DNA of 19,861 nt, taken from NCBI GenBank assembly GCA_017395715.1, contig JAFQNZ010000112.1:1-19861 (forward strand), in the 5' to 3' direction. Shown here piece after piece: positions 14,453 to 19,861 of this stretch. The translations under genes were made by a program, and so were the position numbers. Below the pieces are notes generated by a model. The model was not told where the DNA came from. It did not search any database and saw nothing but the letters and a program-made list of their open reading frames with translations. The stretch's first letter is position 1; every line of letters starts with the position of its first letter. Origin of the DNA: Clostridia bacterium (lineage in GTDB: Bacteria; Bacillota; Clostridia; Oscillospirales; CAG-272).

Positions 14453-15461
14453 CAAGGCCGTTTGTCATCACCGAAAAAGCATTCAGCTGTCCCACAAGAC
14501 CCGATGTACCCATGCCTGAGCCAACAGCGTTGTTTGTCATCTTGAACACCACCGACGATACGGGGCCGACCACACAAGACGCCACGGTTGCGGGAATCCA
14601 AATGCGCGGATTTCTCACAATGTTCGGCATTTGCAGCATCGAAGTACCAATGCCCTGCGATACCAGACCACCAAAACGGTTTTCGCGGAAGGATGCTACC
14701 GCAAAGCCCACCATCTGTGCCGAACAGCCGGCAGCTGCCGCACCGGCGGCAAGCGCAAGACCGTAGCTTGATTCAGCACCCGCAAACACCACCACGCCAA
14801 TGGCGGCAGAAGAAATCGGCAAAGTGAGCGCAAGACCCATGACCACCGCCACCACAATACCCATGAGGAAGGGCTGCTGTTCGGTGCTCCAACCCACAAA
14901 GTTACCGATTGCCGTGGTCACATAGGCAATGCCCTTGCCGCAACAAAGCGCGGCAGTTGCACCGCTTGCCACAGTCACGATCGGGGTTACAAGAATATCC
15001 ACTTTCGTTTTGCCTGCCACAAGTCTGCCAATCTCAATGCCCACCATAGCGGCAACAAAAGCGCAAAGCGGGTCGCCGGGCGTACCCTTGGAGATTGGCG
15101 CAAGCGCTTCGAGCGTTCCGTTTGCCATGTCCACAAGTGATGCGGCATACGCGCCCACAAAGCCGCACACGCCTGCCGAGACCGTCACAAGCGGCGATTC
15201 CTTGAACTTGTACGCAATGCCAACACCGATGCCCACACCCATCAAGGTCTTAGTGAGGTTGGCAACAAAGGTCAAAAGATTACCGACAAAAGTGCCTGCC
15301 ACAAAATCAAAGGTGGCGATCTGACCAAGGATCGTTCCCACAATAAGGGTAGCAAACAGTCCGAGCGCCATGCCCGAAAGTCCGTCGATAAAAATGCGGT
15401 GAAGCCATTTTTTAACAACCGCGGCAAATGTTTTGGTTTCTTTCACTTCCATGTTTTTCAT
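14376..15461 (-). CDS. PTS_EIIC_2-family membrane protein, frameshifted near the C-terminus (361 aa as read)
   Basis: The protein is almost wholly hydrophobic, with about eight to ten membrane segments rich in Gly and Ala. It carries DGLSGMALGLFATLIVGTIL near the start, GTPGDPLCAFVAAMVGIEIG (127-146) and the SFRENRFGGLVSQGIGTSML loop (258-277), all typical of the PTS_EIIC_2 family (Pfam PF13303), annotated as sugar-specific EIIC but without proven substrates. No EIIA, EIIB, HPr or sugar-metabolism gene is adjacent. The last 24 residues (TSPNRLLGTLCL...TWFCPP) are not family-like: the true C-terminus continues in another frame down to 14302, so a one-base loss at the AAA run 14450-14452 is likely. 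Two ATGs are possible: 15461 has GAGAGG only 2 bases away, while 15452 has better spacing (10-11). No terminator follows. Confidence 0.82.
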   Translation of the reverse strand: MKNMEVKETKTFAAVVKKWLHRIFIDGLSGMALGLFATLIVGTILGQIATFDFVAGTFVGNLLTFVANLTKTLMGVGIGVGIAYKFKESPLVTVSAGVCGFVGAYAASLVDMANGTLEALAPISKGTPGDPLCAFVAAMVGIEIGRLVAGKTKVDILVTPIVTVASGATAALCCGKGIAYVTTAIGNFVGWSTEQQPFLMGIVVAVVMGLALTLPISSAAIGVVVFAGAESSYGLALAAGAAAAGCSAQMVGFAVASFRENRFGGLVSQGIGTSMLQMPNIVRNPRIWIPATVASCVVGPVSSVVFKMTNNAVGSGMGTSGLVGQLNAFSVMTNGLETSPNRLLGTLCLAKSCSFTWFCPP

Positions 15462-15500
15462 TTCCTCTCGTTAATTTTTTAACAGTTTCTTTATAAAGCA

Positions 15501-15529
15501 CGAAAATCGGGGTCATACCCCGATTTTCG
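15501..15529 (-). terminator. probable terminator of the phe operon
   Basis: A 12-13-bp perfect stem CGAAAATCGGGG(T)/(A)CCCCGATTTTCG (15501-15513 and 15517-15529) with a 3-base loop lies 11 bases past the DUF1292 stop. The T tail is poor, so some readthrough into the downstream PTS gene is possible. Confidence 0.6.
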
Positions 15530-15539
15530 TCAATATCAG

Positions 15540-15839
15540 TTATTCTTCATCGTCAAGAAGCGTATAGTACAGTTCAAATACCTCTTCCACAATATCGTCA
15601 TCCTCTACAAGGTCAATCGCGCCTTCCTCGTCGTCTTCCGTGATCGAGAAAACAAATGCTTCGTCTTCATCAAGCTCGGGCATATCGATCGGGCGCAGAA
15701 TGCAGTACAGCTTGCCGTCAAGCGGAATCACCGCGATCTGCTCAAATTCGGTTGATTCTCCGTCCTCGTCAAACAGAACGATATTGTCGTTGCAGTCTTC
15801 GTCGAGAATCATCTCAAGCGGATTTTTGTTGTCGCTCAT
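15540..15839 (-). CDS. DUF1292-family acidic protein (99 aa)
   Basis: This is a short, strongly acidic soluble protein: about a third of its residues are Asp or Glu. The pattern NIVLFDEDGESTEFEQIAVI followed by PLDGKLYCILRPID is that of DUF1292 (YrzB-like) proteins, found across Firmicutes, often in operons with basic housekeeping genes and of unknown function. ATG 15839 follows AAAGGA at 10 bases or more. It starts 19 bases after the pheT stop and is probably the last gene of that operon. Confidence 0.88.
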   Translation of the reverse strand: MSDNKNPLEMILDEDCNDNIVLFDEDGESTEFEQIAVIPLDGKLYCILRPIDMPELDEDEAFVFSITEDDEEGAIDLVEDDDIVEEVFELYYTLLDDEE

Positions 15840-15858
15840 AAAAAACTCGTCCTTTCGC

Positions 15859-18249
15859 TTATCGTCTTAAGGTAATACCGAGATTCTTTTCAAGGGAAGA
15901 AAGAATCTTCTGCGAGGTCTTGTCCGCTTCTTCGTCGGTCAAAGTGTGGTCGGCAGCGCGCATGGTCACGCGGAACGCCACGCTCTTGTTGGTAAGACCG
16001 ATCTTTTCGCCGGTATAAACGTCAAAAAGCTCAACCTTTTCCACAAGCTTACCGCCCGCCTTCTTCATCACGTCTTCAACCGATGCGGCTTCAAGCGACT
16101 TGTCGCATACGAACGAGAAGTCTCTTGTGGTGGCAGGATACTTGGGAAGCGGCTTGTACTGCTTTGTCATATCGGAAAGCTCAAAGAGCTTGTCAACATT
16201 CAGATATGCCACGTAAACGGGTGCTGAGAAACCGTAGTTCGCACCCACGGTGGGGTGGATCTGACCAAGAACACCAACCACCTCTCTGCCGCCGCGCGCG
16301 GTGATGGCAGCGCATCTGCCGGGATGGAAGGTAGGCTGTTCACTGTCGGCAACGTAGCGAACATTCTTAAGACCGGCAAAATCAATGATATTGTCGGTCA
16401 TGCCCTTGAGCGCATAATAATCGCCTTCGCCGTAGAAGCCGAATGCCAGCATCTTACGCTCTTCGGGCAGGTTTTCGGGGTCTTCATCCGGAATATAAAT
16501 ACAGGCAAGCTCGTAAAGAGAAGCAGCCTCCGAATGGAAGTTGTTGTTTCTCGCCAAAACTTCAAGAAGACCGGGAATCAAGGTGGTACGCATCACACCG
16601 GTGTCCTCGCCAAGCGGATTGGAGATCACCACACAGCGGCGCTCGGGCGCATCCGAGGGGAGCGCGATCTTATCCACATTCTTGGGAGAAACAAACGAGA
16701 AAGTCATGCACTCATTAACACCCATGCCGCAAAGAAGCTTATGAAGACCTCTTTCAAAATTCTGCTTGGGTGTCAGCATACCCGCCTTAACATTGCAGCG
16801 GAACGGGGTCGATTCAATGTTGTTATAGCCGTACATACGGATGATTTCTTCGGCAATGTCGTTCATACAGGTGATGTCGGCACGGAAGCTGGGCGCTGTT
16901 ACTTTGTCGCCTTCCACCTTGAAATCAAGGCTGGTAAGAACCGATTCCATGTACTCACGGGAAAGGTTTACACCGAGGAAATGATTGATCACGTCAACGT
17001 CAAGAGGAAGTGTGACAAGCTCGCTCTTTCCCTTAAAGACGTCGATCGAACCGCAAACCACCTCACCCGCACCAAGGAGCGTGACAAGCTCGCAAGCTCT
17101 GTCGAGCGCAGGCATGACATTTTCGGGATCAAGACCCTTTTCAAAGCGAGCAGACGATTCGGTACGCATACCCTGACTCTTGGCACCCACACGAACGGTA
17201 GCACCGTCAAAGTTTGCCGATTCAAACACAACGGTTACGGTCGAATCCTTGATCTCGGAGTTGGCACCGCCCATCACACCGGCAAGTGCCACCGCCTTCT
17301 TTTCGTCGGCAATCACAAGTTTTTTGGCGGTAAGCGTGTGGTCAACATCGTCAAGCGACTTGAAGATCTCACCGTCGGCAGCGTTTCTCACTACAATTTT
17401 CTTACCGTCAAGCATTGCGTAGTCAAACGCGTGCATCGGCTGACCGTATTCAAGCATGACGTAGTTGGTAATATCCACAATGTTGTTGATCGGACGCACG
17501 CCGGCTGCGCGCAGACGCATACGCATCCAAAGCGGCGAGGGCTCGATCTTTACATTCTTCACCACTCTTGCGGCATAACGGCGGCAAAGCGTGCCGTTTT
17601 CCACATCGACCGAAAGATAGTCGGCAATGTTGCCGTCAGTTTCGGTCACAACAGGCTTTTTGACCGAAAAGTCTCTTCCGTAGGAAGCGGCGCTTTCTCT
17701 GGCAAGACCGATTACCGAAAGGCAGTCGGGACGGTTGGAGGTGATTTCAAATTCCACCACGTTGTCGTTCAGAAGCATCACGTCGCGGATGTCGTCGCCA
17801 ACCTTGCAATCTTCGTTCATAATAAAGATGCCGTCTTCAATGGCGTAAGGCACTTCGTGCAGTGTCAGACCCAGCTCGGCAATCGAGCAAAGCATGCCGT
17901 TTGAATCCTCTCCGCGGAGTTTGCCCGCCTTGATCACAACGCCGCCGGGAAGCTTGGCGGGCGCTTTGGCAACCGGGATGATTGCGCCTTCAAACACGTT
18001 CTGCGCGCCTGTTACGATCTGACGGGGTGTTTCCTCGCCGCAATCGATCTGGCAGATCTGCAAATGATCCGAGTCGGGGTGCTTGGTGATCCTCAGAATC
18101 TTACCCACAACAACATTTTCAATATCGCCGCCGAGCACCTCATAGCCCTCCACTTTCGAGCCGGTGTCGGTCAGCTTATCACAGTAATCCTTGATCGGGA
18201 TATCGGACACATCGACGAAATCCTTCGCCCAATTCATAGATAATTTCAT
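15859..18249 (-). CDS. pheT: phenylalanine-tRNA ligase, beta subunit (796 aa)
   Basis: With PheS it forms the (alpha-beta)2 enzyme that charges tRNA-Phe. Full length for the bacterial form. Domains in order: EMAP/OB-type tRNA-binding domain at about 42-155 (GKILRITKHPDSDHLQICQI), the B3/B4 editing region at about 210-390 (SPLWMRMRLRAAGVRPINNI, MLEYGQPMHAFD), B5 at about 405-475, the catalytic-like core at about 490-690 (MRTTLIPGLLEVLARN), and the C-terminal anticodon-binding FDX-ACB domain at about 703-796 (KYPATTRDFSFVCDKSL). ATG 18249 follows AGAGG at 9 bases. It lies 33 bases after the yitT-like gene. Confidence 0.97.
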   Translation of the reverse strand: MKLSMNWAKDFVDVSDIPIKDYCDKLTDTGSKVEGYEVLGGDIENVVVGKILRITKHPDSDHLQICQIDCGEETPRQIVTGAQNVFEGAIIPVAKAPAKLPGGVVIKAGKLRGEDSNGMLCSIAELGLTLHEVPYAIEDGIFIMNEDCKVGDDIRDVMLLNDNVVEFEITSNRPDCLSVIGLARESAASYGRDFSVKKPVVTETDGNIADYLSVDVENGTLCRRYAARVVKNVKIEPSPLWMRMRLRAAGVRPINNIVDITNYVMLEYGQPMHAFDYAMLDGKKIVVRNAADGEIFKSLDDVDHTLTAKKLVIADEKKAVALAGVMGGANSEIKDSTVTVVFESANFDGATVRVGAKSQGMRTESSARFEKGLDPENVMPALDRACELVTLLGAGEVVCGSIDVFKGKSELVTLPLDVDVINHFLGVNLSREYMESVLTSLDFKVEGDKVTAPSFRADITCMNDIAEEIIRMYGYNNIESTPFRCNVKAGMLTPKQNFERGLHKLLCGMGVNECMTFSFVSPKNVDKIALPSDAPERRCVVISNPLGEDTGVMRTTLIPGLLEVLARNNNFHSEAASLYELACIYIPDEDPENLPEERKMLAFGFYGEGDYYALKGMTDNIIDFAGLKNVRYVADSEQPTFHPGRCAAITARGGREVVGVLGQIHPTVGANYGFSAPVYVAYLNVDKLFELSDMTKQYKPLPKYPATTRDFSFVCDKSLEAASVEDVMKKAGGKLVEKVELFDVYTGEKIGLTNKSVAFRVTMRAADHTLTDEEADKTSQKILSSLEKNLGITLRR

Positions 18250-18282
18250 AGTAACAAACCTCTTTCAAAAAATGTAAATGCG

Positions 18283-19173
18283 TCACACAAGTGCGCGGAA
18301 GCCGTTACCGATGACGTCGCTCGTATCCTCCACGATTGTGAAGGCGCGGCTGTCGATCATCAGAATGTCACGGCGCACCTGGCGGATCTGCTTGGCGTTC
18401 ATCACAACAAGAAGGATATGCTTTTCTTCATGGGTATAAACACCCATGCCCTTCCACATCGTGGCGCCGCGGTGCAGTTTTTTGTTGATATATTCCCCGA
18501 TCTCATCGGGATGTGTGGTAACAATAATACAGTATTTGGAACGAAGCATACTTTTGGTCACCTTGTCCACGATCAGGCTCTTGGCAAACAAGCCGAGCAT
18601 GGACAAAAGACCGATCTCAACCGAGTAAGTAAAGGAAACCAGCATGATCAAAAAGTCCACGCAAAGAAGCGCCTTGCCGCCTTCAATGCGCAAATACTTT
18701 TTCATGATCAGTGCCACAATATCGGTTCCGCCGCCGCTGCCGTTGTAGTAAAACACAATGGCAGTACCAATGGCGGGAAGTAATACAGCAAGAACAAGTT
18801 CCAAAAGCAAATTCTCAGTCAGGGGGAAAAGATTATATTGGTCTCCAATCCATTCGATCAACATACCCACACCCGAAAGGAACAAGCTTGTATAAACCGT
18901 TTTGAAGCCGAAATCCCGACCCAAGAAGGCAAAGCCGATCAACAGAAGCAGGATGTTCATAACGGTTACCAAGATACCCGGCGTAATAAACGAAGGAAAT
19001 ACAGGGGCAAGCACAATGGAGATACCGGTTACGCCACCCATAACGAATTGATGGGGCATGGCAAACACATACAAACCCACGGTGGTCAAAAGCGTACCGA
19101 AAGAAAGGAGAATATACTCTTTTACAATCGTGCGCGCACGGTCACCGCTTCGTACAACTGTATTTTTTTCCAT
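18283..19173 (-). CDS. YitT-family membrane protein with C-terminal DUF2179 (296 aa)
   Basis: About five or six membrane segments occupy residues 20-205, with the family hallmarks GGVTGIS (46-52) and GSGGGTDI (145-152). Residues about 212-290 form the cytoplasmic DUF2179 domain (VTTHPDEIGEYI, HRGATMWKGMGVYT, IDSRAFTIVEDTSDVIG). Function is unproven; a transporter role has been suggested for the family. It sits between pheS and pheT, 18 bases after the pheS stop and 33 before the pheT start. That is unusual, since these two genes are normally adjacent. The ribosome site before ATG 19173 is weak, so translation probably depends on coupling to pheS. Confidence 0.92.
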   Translation of the reverse strand: MEKNTVVRSGDRARTIVKEYILLSFGTLLTTVGLYVFAMPHQFVMGGVTGISIVLAPVFPSFITPGILVTVMNILLLLIGFAFLGRDFGFKTVYTSLFLSGVGMLIEWIGDQYNLFPLTENLLLELVLAVLLPAIGTAIVFYYNGSGGGTDIVALIMKKYLRIEGGKALLCVDFLIMLVSFTYSVEIGLLSMLGLFAKSLIVDKVTKSMLRSKYCIIVTTHPDEIGEYINKKLHRGATMWKGMGVYTHEEKHILLVVMNAKQIRQVRRDILMIDSRAFTIVEDTSDVIGNGFRALV

Positions 19174-19191
19174 GTTAAGCCGTCTTTCTGA

Positions 19192-19861
19192 TCAGAACTG
19201 CTTCAGGAAACGGAGATCGTTTTCATAAAGCAATCTCATATCGTCAATATTATATTTTCTCATAACAATACGCTCAATGCCAAGACCGAAGGCAAAGCCG
19301 GAATACACCTCGGGGTCAATGCCACAGCCTCTCAAGACGTTCGGATGTACCATACCCGCGCCGAGAATTTCGATCCAACCCTCGCCTTTACAAACACGGC
19401 AGCCCTTGCCACCGCAAACAAAGCAAGACACGTCAACTTCAGCAGACGGCTCGGTGACCGGGAAATGGTGGGGTCTCAGACGCAGCTTGGTATCAGCGCC
19501 GAAAAGCTGCTTGGCAAAATATTCAAGCATACCCTTGAGGTCGCCCATCGTGATGCCCTTATCCACAACAAGACCCTCAAGCTGATGGAATACGGGCGAG
19601 TGGGTGGCATCCACAGCGTCCGAGCGGTACACTCTGCCGGGCGAGATGATGCGGATCGGAGGCTTTTGCACTTCCATGGTACGGACCTGTACGGGAGAGG
19701 TCTGGGAGCGGAGCAGAATGTTTTCGGTGATATAGAAGGTGTCCTGGGTATCTCTTGCGGGATGGTCGGCAGGAATGTTCAGCTTTTCAAAGTTGTACTT
19801 GTCGTATTCCACCTCGTGACCCTCGACGATATCAAAGCCCATGCTGGTAAAGATGGTGCGA
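19192..19861 (-). CDS. pheS: phenylalanine-tRNA ligase, alpha subunit, C-terminal part (N-terminus beyond the right edge)
   Basis: About 222 C-terminal residues are present, open at the right edge (RTIFTSMGFDIVEGHEVE is the first readable part). This is the catalytic class II core: motif 2 with GRVYRSDAVDATHSPVFHQ, the Phe-binding region, and motif 3 GFAFGLGIERIVM. CFVCGGKGCRVC is a CxxC-x4-CxxC cluster, probably a zinc site, as in other Firmicutes PheS. The N-terminal coiled coil, the promoter and any T-box leader lie outside the window. Confidence 0.96.
   Translation of the reverse strand, partial: RTIFTSMGFDIVEGHEVEYDKYNFEKLNIPADHPARDTQDTFYITENILLRSQTSPVQVRTMEVQKPPIRIISPGRVYRSDAVDATHSPVFHQLEGLVVDKGITMGDLKGMLEYFAKQLFGADTKLRLRPHHFPVTEPSAEVDVSCFVCGGKGCRVCKGEGWIEILGAGMVHPNVLRGCGIDPEVYSGFAFGLGIERIVMRKYNIDDMRLLYENDLRFLKQF

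Noticed and set aside
16255..17904. Long open frame on the plus strand opposite pheT
   Set aside because: Antisense shadow of a conserved full-length PheT.

Overview
The window looks like chromosome from an uncultured, low-to-mid GC Gram-positive bacterium of the Clostridia (a gut-type Oscillospiraceae or Christensenellales relative is my guess). The basis is the PheS with a CxxC-x4-CxxC cluster, DUF1292, YitT/DUF2179, PTS_EIIC_2, OadB and TrpB2 families, textbook sigma-A promoters (TTGACA-N17-TATAAT), AAGGAGG-type ribosome sites, and the hairpin repeats between genes. No rRNA, tRNA, CRISPR, insertion sequence or phage gene was seen. Taxonomy is inference only.

Layout. (a) 1-4397, minus strand: at least three paralogous surface proteins in tandem (the leftmost runs off the edge), each with a lipoprotein-like leader, a shared N-terminal module and long arrays of YD/RHS-like and YwqK/MORN_2-like repeats. 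Two have their own consensus promoters, and one carries a fresh 246-bp in-frame duplication. (b) 4518-7787, minus: a 1089-residue GH92 alpha-mannosidase-like enzyme without a signal peptide, behind a leader holding five hairpins. (c) 8123-8971, plus: rsmA/ksgA. (d) 8972-9386: repeat-rich non-coding DNA. (e) 9387-10610, minus: an A+T-rich AraC-type regulator fused to a degenerate GNAT-like domain. (f) 10763-12046, minus: oadB plus a 54-residue gamma-like subunit of a sodium-pumping decarboxylase. (g) 12204-12539, minus: a small lipoprotein of unknown function, divergent from (h) 12756-14126, plus: a stand-alone trpB2. (i) 14302-15461, minus: a PTS_EIIC_2 membrane protein broken by a frameshift in an A run. 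(j) 15540-19861, minus: a likely operon pheS - yitT-like - pheT - DUF1292, with pheS entering from the right edge.

How the genes fit together: most are independent short units, each with its own promoter and terminator. Clear operons are the pheS-yitT-pheT-DUF1292 block, oadB-oadG, and the two leftmost repeat proteins. One terminator palindrome (core GCGCATC/GATGCGC) is reused at three unrelated genes.

The best candidate for something undescribed is the lipoprotein array in (a): a shared N-terminal signature, shared promoter and +1 elements, and active repeat expansion. Its function cannot be told from sequence alone.
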